A stretch of 64,000 nucleotides of DNA from Candidatus Kuenenia stuttgartensis (GTDB lineage Bacteria; Planctomycetota; Planctomycetia; Planctomycetales; Planctomycetaceae). Position numbers and translations under genes: made by a program. Shown in pieces: positions 27,271 to 38,100 of this stretch (the stretch's first letter is position 1; each line of letters opens with the position of its first letter). The notes under the pieces were generated by a model. It searched no databases. It worked only from the letters and a program-made list of their open reading frames with translations, and was not told where the DNA came from. The stretch lies in the NCBI GenBank assembly GCA_945861865.1, contig CAMAWN010000003.1, positions 1 to 64,000 of the forward strand, in the 5' to 3' direction.

Positions 27271-27978
27271 TAACGCGCCCTCCGAACTCAGCCGGATTGC
27301 GATTTATTGAAGTCGTCCGAAACGTCGAAAAGTGTTCTGGATGTCATCAAAATTTCAACACGAGGCACTGTAACAGTGGCCGTTCAGAAGGGAAGACGTT
27401 TGGGGTTCTTCTGCGGAGATTGATAGCATTTATCGCCAATTGCGCCGCAAGAACTGCGGACTCGGATTCGTCGTCTCCACCGAGCAGCGTTCATCCTCAT
27501 CTCCCCCGCGTGTGAAATCACAGTTGGAGTTCGCCATGAAAACGCAGGGAGAAATTGAGGCCGCGATCTGCAAAGGGATTGCCCACTTCGAGCAGGAATA
27601 CATGGGGCGGGGAAGCCCAACATGCCCCACTCAGCCACACCCAAAACGGGTATGTCCGTCACCCAATAAGCCGCCTTTCCAGTGTCACTTGTGGTTCATG
27701 GCTGTCTGAATTCGTCAGCAGCCAAACTTCCAGCGAACCCGTCGAAAGAAAATATTCACGCGTGAAATTGGCTCTTGAGCGAGTCTTGTACAAGATTCCG
27801 ATTTGACCAACGGACTCGTCCGGCTCTGAGTGGCGCTTCGATTGCCGAAGGCCCGGTGATCGCGAAGCCGCACGGAGTCGCGACGAGCTTGCCGAATCAT
27901 CGCGTCGCGGGTACTCGATTCTCGCGTTGGCCGCAGCGTTGCCTCAGAATGCCCGCGATCTTCGAGGACACCGCGAAC
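27271..27978. other. decayed region between the stress genes and the PfkB gene
   Basis: Apart from the DUF2294/MpsC fragment at 27536 no convincing gene is seen in these 700 bases. Several short open frames occur on both strands but lack family features. Confidence 0.5.
27536..27709 (+). pseudogene. 5' fragment of a DUF2294/MpsC-type gene
   Basis: From the ATG the product reads MKTQGEIEAAICKGIAHF and EQEYMGRG, which matches the N-terminus of DUF2294 proteins (now MpsC, part of a sodium-translocating membrane-potential system). After about 27616 the similarity stops and the frame runs through non-homologous, cysteine- and proline-rich sequence to a TGA. Full proteins have about 110-120 residues, so three quarters are missing. 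GGAG precedes the ATG, showing that it was once translated. The family call rests on a short stretch. Confidence 0.6.
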
Positions 27979-28911
27979 ATGACCACTGCATTCACGATTG
28001 TCGGACTGGGCGAGTCGCTGTTCGACGTCTTTCCCGATCGAGCCATCCTGGGGGGAGCGCCGCTGAACGTGGCGTACCACGCGCATCAGCTTTGCTCGGC
28101 GAGCGGCGGCCGTGGCGTTGTGGCCAGCCGAACGGGGACCGACGAGTTGGGTCGGCGAATGCTGGAGGAGTTGCGGACTCGCGGCCTCACGGCGGACTTG
28201 GTGCAGATCGACGACGCGCATTCCACCGGCCGAGTGGACATCACGCTGCGTCACGGTGAGCCGACCTACGAGTTCCTCGCCGATGTGGCCTGGGATCATC
28301 TCGAATGGACACCGGAATGGCAGCAACTCGCTGAGACCTGCGATGCGGTGGTGTTCGGCACGTTGGCTCAGCGATGTCCGGGATCGCGAGCGACCGTGCA
28401 GCGTTTCGTCGAAACCGCGCAGCAGGCGATTCGATTGTTTGACGTCAATCTGCGTGTGACTTTCTTCGATGCGGACAGCCTGCGGCGCGGAACCGAACTG
28501 GCGACCGCCATCAAGCTGAATGCCGACGAACTGCCGATCGTGTTGCGACGGCTGGGTCTCGCGAGCAACGCGACGGATTCCGAGTTGTGCGACGAGCCAT
28601 CCGGCGGCGCGGGTCGGCTCTTGCAAGCCTTCGCGCGGACGAGCTTGCGATCTGTCGTCGTGACGCGCGGCGAGCAGGGGACGGAGTTGGTGACTCACGA
28701 GGTTTCGGTGCGCGGATCGGTCGCGCGGTTCGAGCGGCACCCGCAAGCGGACAATGTCGGCGCTGGCGATGCGTGTTCGGCTGGGCTGCTGTGGGGTTGG
28801 CTCAACGGTTGGCCGGCGGAGAGAACCGTCACATTGGCCAATCGGCTCGGAGCGTTCGTCGCATCGCAACCGGGAGCGACTCCCTCGATCCCCGACGATC
28901 TGCGGTGGTGA
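27979..28911 (+). CDS. PfkB-family carbohydrate kinase (fructokinase-like)
   Basis: A 310-residue kinase. GLGESLFDVFP and ILGGAPLNVAYH form the N-terminal sugar-binding part, and the PfkB signature DNVGAGDACSAG carries the catalytic base D264. It should phosphorylate a sugar, with fructose the likeliest guess from GGAPLNVA, but substrate choice cannot be proved. The frame is open upstream to 27775, but the ATG at 27979, with GAGGA upstream, starts the conserved domain. No transport or sugar-pathway gene lies beside it. Confidence 0.86.
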   Translation: MTTAFTIVGLGESLFDVFPDRAILGGAPLNVAYHAHQLCSASGGRGVVASRTGTDELGRRMLEELRTRGLTADLVQIDDAHSTGRVDITLRHGEPTYEFLADVAWDHLEWTPEWQQLAETCDAVVFGTLAQRCPGSRATVQRFVETAQQAIRLFDVNLRVTFFDADSLRRGTELATAIKLNADELPIVLRRLGLASNATDSELCDEPSGGAGRLLQAFARTSLRSVVVTRGEQGTELVTHEVSVRGSVARFERHPQADNVGAGDACSAGLLWGWLNGWPAERTVTLANRLGAFVASQPGATPSIPDDLRW

Positions 28912-28999
28912 TCAATTCGACTTCGTCGCAGCATTCGGCTGATCGTGACACAGGTCTTCGGCTCGCAGATCAAAATGCAAATGCCGATCGAGACGTTCC

Positions 29000-29236
29000 T
29001 CAACCTGCATCGTGGCGATCCGCTGCTGCGTTTGGGTCTGCGCGTGCGCGGCTCCCAACGAGATGCGCGATCAATCCCATGGTTCCCGCCAGGACCATCC
29101 AGGATTTGACGTTTTGAGGCATGTTGCCGCTGATGCACATTCCGAACAATATTCCGGAGAGCAGCAAGATCGAGTACGTGCTGACAACCGGATGTGACTC
29201 AGATGCCGCTGTGGAATTTGACACAGAGAGGTTCAT
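29000..29236 (-). CDS. small two-helix membrane protein
   Basis: A 78-residue protein with two hydrophobic helices (YSILLLSGILFGMCIS and WMVLAGTMGLIAHLVG) and a charged tail. GAAGG lies seven bases before the ATG, which favours a real gene despite its size. No family is recognised and there is no clear operon partner. Confidence 0.5.
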   Translation of the reverse strand: MNLSVSNSTAASESHPVVSTYSILLLSGILFGMCISGNMPQNVKSWMVLAGTMGLIAHLVGSRARADPNAAADRHDAG

Positions 29237-29402
29237 GATTCGGCCTTCAATTCAGGAATGGCGAGGTCCGGGGAAAGTCCTGGTCACGCCATCCCAAAGC
29301 TAGGTCATGAACAAAACGCTCACAGTTGAATCACGGCAACCCGTGCAAAAAGTGAACGGGGAGTTGATCAACTCGGCACAATCGCGACCCACGGACAGTG
29401 AG

Positions 29403-30428
29403 CTACTGCGGCGTCGCCGCAGGCCAATCCCAGACGCGAACCGTCCGATCCAAGCTGGCCGTCGCGACACGCGAAGTTCCGGAATCTGTCGCCAGATCGT
29501 GGATCGGTTGGCCCGTCGCAATGCTCCGCACAACCCGTCCCGAAGAGACTTCCCACCCCCGCAGCGTCCCGTCCCAACTACCGCTGACCAATTCGCCGCG
29601 AACCGATCCCAAGCCAGAGACGGCTTCCGGCTGAGCGAACTCACGCAGCGATTTGCGAGTGGCGATGTCCCAAACTTTGATCCGCCCGTTCCAATCGCCG
29701 CTGATCAACTGCTTGCCGTCGGCAACCAACGTGATTCGGCTGATGTCCGTTTCAGACCCCTTCACGGTTTGCACGACCTGTCGTGTTGCCGCGTCGCGCC
29801 ACAAGAGTTTTCCATCCGCTCCGGCCGTGACGAGCCACTTGCCATCCAACGAATACAGCGCCTGTTTGACCGGGCCGCGATGTTCCGGCTTGATCTGCTT
29901 CGAGCCGCGCTTGTCCACGAAGATCAAGGAGCCGTCTTGCATTCCCAAAACCAACTCGCGCTCGGAGGTGTTCGGTCGAAACGCGATGCAGATGGCCGCA
30001 GACGCCAACTGCGGAAACTCGACACGTTTCGGTTCCGATGTTCCGAATTGCCAACCAGCGAAGCCGTGCTCCAAGTCCGTCACGGCGAGCAGCCCATCCG
30101 GCGACCACGTCAAACTGACCAGCGGCGACCCGCGACCGGACTCCAATTTGACAGGCCGATCATTCGATTCGCTCCAGAACAGCACGTCACCATTCGCGCT
30201 GCCCGCCACCAGTTGCTTGCCGTCAGAGCTGAACTGCACCAGCGAGAGTCGTTCCGCATCCGTTTTCAACTCGCGTGGGGCGACGGTTGCCTCAGAGTTT
30301 TTTTCAGAGCCGCAGCCGCCGATCGCACATGAGGCCACGATCAGCAACACCAACAATTGTGTGACCAGCCCACGTTGGCGGACTGAGCTGTGAGGGGGAA
30401 TGAGAGGGAATTGGTCATTGCCCCTCAT
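29403..30428 (-). CDS. WD40-repeat lipoprotein
   Basis: A protein of about 341 residues. A hydrophobic segment ends in the lipobox AIGGC with C39 as the lipidated residue. After it come WD40-type repeats (FSSDGKQLVAGSANGDVLFW, LTWSPDGLLAVTD, GDWNGRIKVWDIATRKSL, SLDRTVRVWDWP) forming one beta-propeller. It is likely membrane-anchored facing the periplasm and acts as a binding platform. The frame is open upstream to 30785, but that part would overlap the divergent GGT gene. ATG 30428 is chosen for signal-peptide length; no good ribosome site decides it. Confidence 0.82.
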   Translation of the reverse strand: MRGNDQFPLIPPHSSVRQRGLVTQLLVLLIVASCAIGGCGSEKNSEATVAPRELKTDAERLSLVQFSSDGKQLVAGSANGDVLFWSESNDRPVKLESGRGSPLVSLTWSPDGLLAVTDLEHGFAGWQFGTSEPKRVEFPQLASAAICIAFRPNTSERELVLGMQDGSLIFVDKRGSKQIKPEHRGPVKQALYSLDGKWLVTAGADGKLLWRDAATRQVVQTVKGSETDISRITLVADGKQLISGDWNGRIKVWDIATRKSLREFAQPEAVSGLGSVRGELVSGSWDGTLRGWEVSSGRVVRSIATGQPIHDLATDSGTSRVATASLDRTVRVWDWPAATPQ

Positions 30429-30543
30429 CCGATTGGTGACAGCATTCATTCGCGATAGGCTGTCCGTCGTGGGCGCGGTCTTGTGCTGGCCAATTTGGTC
30501 GGCGACCGGTCGCTCCGTCAGGTCGTGCTTGGGAGATGTATTC

Positions 30544-32157
30544 ATGCCCGGAATGATTGTGGCTCCACAGCCAATCGCTGTCGAGGAAGGTGCGAAGGTG
30601 CTGGCGGCCGGAGGCAATGCCTTCGACGCGGCCGTGACGACGGCGGTTGTGCAAGGCGTGACCGACCCGCACTCGTGCGGAGTGGGCGGGTATCTGGTGA
30701 TGACGTCGCACCGCGCTGGGCAGACATCGCCATCGCCGATCTTCGACGCGCCGGCCATCGCCGGGTCGCTCGTGAAGCCGGACATGTGGAAGGACGCGAT
30801 CCTGCGACCGAACCCCGATGGCTGGGGCTACTTCCTCAAGGACAAAGTCAACGACAACGGATATCGGTCGATCTGTGTCCCCGGGATGGTGCGTGGATTG
30901 GCCGAGATGCAGCGTCGGTTCTGCACGCGTTCGTGGAGCGATCTTTTGCAACCGGCGATCCGCATCGCCGACGCAGGTTGGCCGGTCAGTTCCGGAAAGG
31001 CGACGAGCTGGAAAGAGCCGGCGAGTCAGCCGGAAGCGTCGTCGCTGCGAGAGAAATTGCACACGACTGCCGAGACGAAGCGCGTGTGGCTGAAGTCGGA
31101 TGGCTCGACCTACGAGGCGGGCGAGAAATTTCGACATCCCGATTACGCACGCACGCTTCGACGACTTGCCGAGCGCGGACCCGACGATTTTTATTCCGGT
31201 GAGTTGGCTCGCGAGATCGTCGGTGACTTGCAGAAGAACGGCGCGTGGATCACTGCCGCGGACTTGTCCGGCTACAAAACTCGCGAGGCGGCTCCGACGG
31301 TCATCAACTATCGCGGCTATCAAATCGTCACGAATCAATCGCCGCACGGCGGGCCGACGCTCGCACAAATCTTGAAGATTCTGGAAGCCGACGACCTGCA
31401 GTGCCTGGGTCACAACTCGGCGAAGTACATCCTGCGAGTCTCGCTGGCGATGAAGGCGGCGTTCGCGGATCGCAACCGAATGCTGGGCGATCCCGACTTC
31501 GAGCCAGATCGTGTGCATTGGATGCTCGCACCCGAGCGGATCGCACATTGGCGAGCAATCATCGAGTCCGGCAGACCGATCGACGTGTCGCGCGGTTCAA
31601 CGGAATCGAAGAACACGACGCAAGTCACCGTCACCGATCGCTGGGGGAATTGGGTCTCGCTGACGCATTCGCTGGGGTCGTCGTCGGGCGTGATCTCGCC
31701 CGGCTTGGGGTTCATGTACAACAACTCGATGATCAACTTCGATCCGCTGCCGGGTGGACCAAACGGCATCGCTCCGCATAAGGGGCGCACGACCGGCATG
31801 ACACCGACCATCGTCTACCACGGCGGCCAACCGGTGCTCGCGCTGGGTGCTCCCGGAGCGACTCGGATTATCACGGCGGTGCTGCAAGTGATGCTCAATG
31901 TGCTCGACTTCGGCATGAGCGTCAGCGACGCAGTGCTCGCGCCGCGCTTCGATTGCCAAGGGGACACGATCAAGTGCCAAGCCCGCATCCCGGAATTGGT
32001 GTGTTCGGAAGTTCGCAAGCATCACGCCATTGAACGCGCGTCGAAGAGTCACGGCGGCTTCGCGTTGGTCCACGCGATTGCATGCGATCCGCAGACCTGC
32101 CGCTTGACTGGCGCGGCCGACACGGGCGGCGAAGGAATGCCGTTGCTAGTCGACTGA
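30544..32157 (+). CDS. gamma-glutamyltranspeptidase homologue without a signal peptide
   Basis: A 537-residue Ntn-hydrolase of the GGT family. GMIVAPQPIAVEEGAKVLAA and GGNAFDAAVTTAVV open the large subunit, GVGGYLVM is the conserved glycine motif, and the autocleavage nucleophile is T358 in ESKNTTQVTVTD. HSLGSSSGVISPGLGFMYNN lies in the small subunit. GGT transfers or hydrolyses gamma-glutamyl groups such as those of glutathione. Most are exported, but this one starts directly at the mature-type sequence with GGGAG eight bases before the ATG, so a cytoplasmic place is inferred. It is divergent from the WD40 lipoprotein gene and convergent with the giant gene. Confidence 0.88.
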   Translation: MPGMIVAPQPIAVEEGAKVLAAGGNAFDAAVTTAVVQGVTDPHSCGVGGYLVMTSHRAGQTSPSPIFDAPAIAGSLVKPDMWKDAILRPNPDGWGYFLKDKVNDNGYRSICVPGMVRGLAEMQRRFCTRSWSDLLQPAIRIADAGWPVSSGKATSWKEPASQPEASSLREKLHTTAETKRVWLKSDGSTYEAGEKFRHPDYARTLRRLAERGPDDFYSGELAREIVGDLQKNGAWITAADLSGYKTREAAPTVINYRGYQIVTNQSPHGGPTLAQILKILEADDLQCLGHNSAKYILRVSLAMKAAFADRNRMLGDPDFEPDRVHWMLAPERIAHWRAIIESGRPIDVSRGSTESKNTTQVTVTDRWGNWVSLTHSLGSSSGVISPGLGFMYNNSMINFDPLPGGPNGIAPHKGRTTGMTPTIVYHGGQPVLALGAPGATRIITAVLQVMLNVLDFGMSVSDAVLAPRFDCQGDTIKCQARIPELVCSEVRKHHAIERASKSHGGFALVHAIACDPQTCRLTGAADTGGEGMPLLVD

Positions 32158-32175
32158 TTCACTTCGCTCTGATTG

Positions 32176-35100
32176 TCAGGCACTGCGACGATTGGCAGGT
32201 ATCGCGGCAGTCTTGTTGTCAGGGAAGGTGAACCACAGCCAGCGAGCCGCGTGCGAACTGGAATGCTGGTGGTCGGCTTCCTTGGCATTGGGAGTTTGAG
32301 CCGACTTGTCTTTCGTGGCGTTGGGCTTGCCCTGGCGTGGTGCTTGTTCGCCGGAGGGTGGCGTTGCTGGCGTGGCGCGGGGACGTTCGAGCGAAGAGCG
32401 TTTGGACTTCACCCCGTTGTTGACCGGAGGCGAGTTCGGTTGGCCTTGATCGCCGGCTCGCGGAGTCGCGGAGCGGTTGCGGCGCGGCGCGAGTGTCGGG
32501 AGCAAACTTTCGAGCATGTCGCCGAGGCGATAGATGCCGGAAGGGACACCGGTCAGCGTCTGACCGACGAGGCCCCAAAACTGATCGACGAACTCGGCAG
32601 GGATCGCCGAGGGCACGAGCGTGCGGTCACCCAGCAATTCACCGAGCGGTGATCCGAACGATTGCCAAAGTGGATCGAGCAAATGCTGCCGCGCGACTCG
32701 AGCAGAAACCGTCACCCAAGACATCAGCCCAGTCACCAGCGAGTCACGATCATCGAATTCAAATCCGTCGGATGTGGTCGTTTCTATTGCCGAGGCGAGC
32801 GCCAGGCGGAACTCCAAATTTCCGAAAGCTCCGACGACCCCGACGGCAGACGCGGCGGCATTCGCGGCGGTCAGGCCGAGTCCCACGGGAATCGTGGTCG
32901 AGTTGTTGCCGACTTGGAACGAGACGCTGCTCGTCGCGCCATCGGAAAGATTTTGGCTGACGATGTTGGTGGTCGTGCCGTTGCTATCGACGACGGTGAT
33001 CGAGGCATTGAAGTCGCCGCCCAATCCCGCGAGTTGCAAGTTGTAAGTGCCGTCGGGCGGCACCGGAACGATCAGCAATTCGACCGCGCCGTCGCCGGAA
33101 TAGTACGTGCCGGGAATCTGATTCACGGAGCTGGCACTCTCGGTGTAGCCCGATTGGCGGCCTGCGGGATCGGTCAGCACGAAATCGACGGGGTCGATGA
33201 TGATGACGATCGCTTTGGTCAGCCCCTGACTTTGGATGATCTGCACCGCTTTCGCTCGAATTGCGGTCAGCAGGCGGTCGTCATCCGCAACGACGATAAG
33301 AGCGGTCAATTCATTGCTCAGTGCCAGAGCCAATGCGTCGCCGTCTTCGGTCAGGATCGCCTGATCGTCGTTGCGGATGACCACCTTGCCGGCCGCCAGA
33401 TCCGGATCGATCGAGACTTCGGCCGGCGTGCTCCGCGGCAGCGAGAGCGCGACAGTGAAGATCTCGTCTGGCTCAATGTCCGTGTCGCCAAAGACGGTGA
33501 CGGGGAATGATTTCTGGACGACGCCTGCCAGGATGTCCGCCAACGTGAATTCGAGCGTGCCGCTGGCCGCCTCATAGTCAGAACCGGCCGTGGCCGTCGC
33601 GTCGGCCGTCGCGTAGTTCACCGACACGGCGTCACTCGGTTTGCCGATCAGCGTGACGAGGAATTCGGCTTGTTGGCTGCCCGAGTGGTTCTCGCGGATT
33701 TTGAAGACCGCCGGAGAGATCGCCACCAAGACGTTGGTGGTGGTGTCGTCATTGATGATCGTGCCCACGGCCTGCTGGCGCGACAGACCGAGAGTCCCGG
33801 GATCGTCGTGATTCTGCAATCGCAGGCTGACGGTCTTGTCGGCTTCGTTGTCGGTATCTCCCATGATCGGGATGTGAACTTCACGGGTGCGGAGAGCGTT
33901 GGTGAAAGTCAGTTGGTTGGTGAAGCTCGGCATCTCGCCGTCGAGTTCGGACTCGAAGGCGATGCCGTAATCGTCGCCGGCGATCGCGGTGTCGATGGCA
34001 ATGTTGCCGATGGAGTAGTCGGCCGTCACCGACGCGGTTCCGAGTGGCAGGTCGCCGATCAATCGCACGGTGAAGACCATCTCGTTCTGACCGGCTGAGT
34101 CACCTTCGAGCACTTGCGAGTTCGCGACGATCAACTGCGGGACCGAGTCATCGTCCAAGATTTGTGCGATGGCGACCGATTGCTGCGGAGACAGCTTGAC
34201 GTTGACTGGCGACTGAAGCTGCACGAAGAACAGCTCGTTCGGTTCCGAATCGTCGTCGGGGCGGATTTGCACTCGCAACGGTTGCTCGGTGACGCCCGGA
34301 TCAAACTTCAATTGGCCGGACGAGCGGAAGAAGTCCAACGGGCCGGGTTCGTCGGTGGCGAATGGAGTGTCGTCACTGATTCCTTCGGGACGCTGGAATT
34401 TGCGGTCGTCGCCCAACCGCGTGGAGAAGTCGATCGTGATCGTGTCCGCCGACGGCTTGTTGAGCTTCACGAGGAACGTGATGAAGTTCGGACCGGCGTC
34501 CCTTTCGTCCACGCTGACGCGCGTCGGCAAGATGGAGGCCAGCGGCAAAGCGTCCGCCGGGACTTGAGTCACCGTCACGCGGAAAGATTCTTCTGTTGAA
34601 AAGTGCGACAAAGCGTCGACCGACACCGCTTGGATCGTGTACTGCGCATCGGCGAATTGCAGCAGCCGGCCTTCCTTGACCGTGACCACGCCAGTCAGTG
34701 AGTCGATCGCGAAACGACCACCGGCATCGTTCGTCAGTCGATAGAAGATATCTTCGACCTTCGCGTCTTCGGAAATCAGCGTGATCCCCACACGGCTGCC
34801 GTCGAGAATACCTTCGGGAACGGTGTTGGCGTGATCGTCGAGATCTCGCGGCGCGGAGGGAGCGGCATCATTCACGCTGATCTTGAAACTGTTCGAGGCC
34901 ACGTCGCGACCGTCACTGGCTTGGACAATGATCGTGTGACTGCTCGCGGACTCGAAGTTCAAACGGCTGGCGTTGGCCACCGTCACCACGCCGGTCAAGC
35001 CATTGATTGCGAATCGTCCTCCCGCGTTGTCGGTCAGACTGAAGGTGATCGCGCCGCCATGAATGTCGCTGCTGTCCGCATCGACGCCGACCGAGTCACC

Positions 35101-38100
35101 ATTGATCGCCCCTTCCGACACGCTGTCCGCCGCCGCATCGCCATCCACCGGGAGGCTCGGCGGGACGTTCGTCACGGCGATCGTGAAGTTCTGAGTCGAA
35201 TGGTTGGTGCCGTCGCCGGCCTGCACCGTGATGCTGTGGCTGCTCGCGGACTCGAAGTTCAAACGGCTGGCGTTGGCCACCGTCACCACGCCGGTCAAGC
35301 CATTGATTGCGAATCGTCCTCCCGCGTTGTCGGTCAGACTGAAGTTGATCGCGCCGCCATGAATGTCGCTGCTGTCCGCATCGACGCCGACCGAGTCACC
35401 ATTGATCGCCCCTTCCGACACGCTGTCCGCAGCCGCATCGCCATCCACCGGGAGGCTCGGTGCAGTATTTGTCAAATTGATGGTCATCGTAGCCGTGGCA
35501 GTCGCAGCGGCATCGTCGGTGACCTCGATGGTTAGGCTGAACGTCGGCTGGCCTTCGAAATCCAATCCATTCGCGTTGCTGACAGTGATTTGTCCGGAAG
35601 TGGAATTGATGGCGAACACGTTGCCGGGATTGCCACCAGTGATCGCGAAAGTGACGTCCGAGTCGGCATCCGTTGCTGCCACGGTTCCGACGACCGCCCC
35701 ATTGCTGTTGTCCTCGTTGATCGAGAACGATTGAGCATTGATGACTGGAATGCGGTTGGCGATCAGAGCCACGTCGTTCGTTTTTCCGTCGCCGCCGCCG
35801 TCGTGGTTGTAGAAGATGTGCAGCTTGACGCCACCGGGCAACAACGTGCCTTGAGGCAATCCATTGAACGTGCCGCTGATAGCGTCGCTTCCGTCATTAT
35901 TGATGATGACAAACGTATCTCCGGCTGCTGGCGCGAATCCGAGTGTCGCATTCAGCACGGCACTCGCACCGATGGTCACGGTTCCGGTGACGTTGAGTTG
36001 ATCGTGGCCATTGGGGTCCGGGCCTGGCGTTGTGCCGTTGAGTTCCACGCTCAATGTGGACCCCGATTGCAGCGTCACGTTGCCGGAATTGAGGATGCCG
36101 GGCGAAGTTCCTGGTGCCACCGTGCCGCCGCTTTGCACGATCAATGTGTTACCGCTGTTGATGGTGCCGGTGCCTCCCACGGTCGTTCCGTTGGCAACGG
36201 TCACATTCGACGTGACCGAACCGTTGATCAGCAGTGTGCCGGCATTGACGACCGTGGTTCCGGTGTAGCTGTTCGGTCCCGAAAGAGTGAACGTGCCGTT
36301 GCCCGTCTTCGTCAGACCAAAGTTGTTTTCGTTGGTCCCCGCTCCGCCGAGCACTCCGCTGAAGGTGTCGTTGCCGGCGAGGTTGACACTCAGCGTGGCC
36401 GCCGTCGCCGAGCCATTGACGACCGTGCCACTCCCTTGCAGGGCGAACAGCGTTTCGTTGAATCCGTTCAATTGCAGCGTTGCACCGAACGCAACGACCA
36501 GTGGGCAGTCGTCGTCGATGCGATCCGAGTCGCTCAACCGGAACGTACCGCCGGTGAGTGTGATCGTGCCCGAGTTCGACGTGATCTCCGTCAGCGTCGC
36601 CACTCCGTCGGCGTCCAAAGTGATGCCACCACTCTCCGAGGCGAGCTGCGTCCCCGCCGACATCGTGATCACGCCGTCGGCTGTGTCGGTGCCCGCGTTG
36701 AGATTGACTGCCCCCGCACCTGCGGCGGAGACCGTGCCGGCCGTTTGCAGAATGTCTTCGGCGGCGTTGAGCGTGATCGCTCCGTTTTCGCCGCTGGCTG
36801 TGACGTTGGCATTCAACGTCAGGTCATTGGGGCCACTCAGAGCGGCATCACCACCGCGACTGAAAACGGCCACCGCATTGTCACCTCGAGATGCGACGTA
36901 GACGTGACTGCCGTCCGGGCTGACCGTCACGCTATTCGCTCCGAGCAATCCATCGACGCCTCCGGCGCCGTCCTGTTCAAACTCGACGAACGTCAACGCG
37001 CCGGTCAGGACATTACGGCTGAACACCGCCACCGAATTGTCATTCAACGACGCAATGTAGACGTGATTGCCGTCTGGACTGACCGTCACTTCCTGCGGTC
37101 CCAGCAAACCATCGACGCCCGCCACACCGTCACGCTGCAACTCGACGAACGTCAGTCCGCCGGTCGTTGTATTTCGGCTGAATACGGCGACCGCCGAGTC
37201 CGCAGACCCCGCAACGTAGACATGATTTCCGTCCGCGCTGATCGTCACGTCCTCTGCGCCGTTCAATCCATCGACGTCCCCCAAGCCATCTTGTTGAAAC
37301 TGGACGAACGTCAGCGCACCGGTCGTTTCGTTCCGGCTGAATACGGCCACCGCATCGCTCACAAACGAAGCCGCATAGACGTGCTTGCCGTCCGGGCTGA
37401 CCCGCACCTCACGAGGTTTTTCCAATCCCACGACGCCACCCACTCCGTTGGTCTTTGCCTCGACGAACGTCAGCGCGCCGGTCGTCTCGTTCCGACTGAA
37501 CACGGCCACCGCATCGTCGCTATTCGCTGCCGTGTAAACGTGCTTGCCGTCCGGGCTGACCGTCACGCCAAACAGGCTCGCCAAGCCCTCCACGCCGTTG
37601 ACGTCGTCTTGTTGAAACTCGACGAACGTCAGCGCCCCGGTCGTGGCATTCCGACGGAACACCGTCACCGCACTGTCACCAAACGACGCCGTGTAGACGT
37701 GCTTTCCATCCGGGCTGACCACCACGTCCAGAGCGGAGTCCAATCCATCAACACCCTCGACACCATCTTGCTGAAACTCGACGAACGTCAGCGCGCCGGT
37801 CTTGGCATTCCGACTGAAGACCGCCACCGCACTGTCACCAAACGACGCGGAATACACATGCTTGCCGTCCGGGCTGACCGTCGTGGCATTCGTCGAGTTC
37901 AATCCATCGACGCCTCCCACGCCATCCTGCTGAAACTCGACGAACGTCAGTTCGGCGGTGCCCGGCCCAGTGGTGCCCAAAGCGCTGAGGGTCACGTTGC
38001 CGCCGCCGGAATTGACCACGGGTTCATTCACCGTCAGCGGACTGCTGGCCGAGAGGACGATGTCCCCGCCCGTCGCCGAGACGCCCGTGATCGCCCCGAT

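Noticed and set aside
27384-27662. Minus-strand frame beginning with a GTG and reading MTDIPVLGVAEWGMLGF
   Set aside because: It looks partly protein-like but overlaps the MpsC fragment, has no ribosome site and no known family.
36840-37955. Regular spacing resembling a CRISPR array
   Set aside because: The 159-base period, full-length similarity of units and sense coding of propeller blades rule out short repeats with unique spacers.
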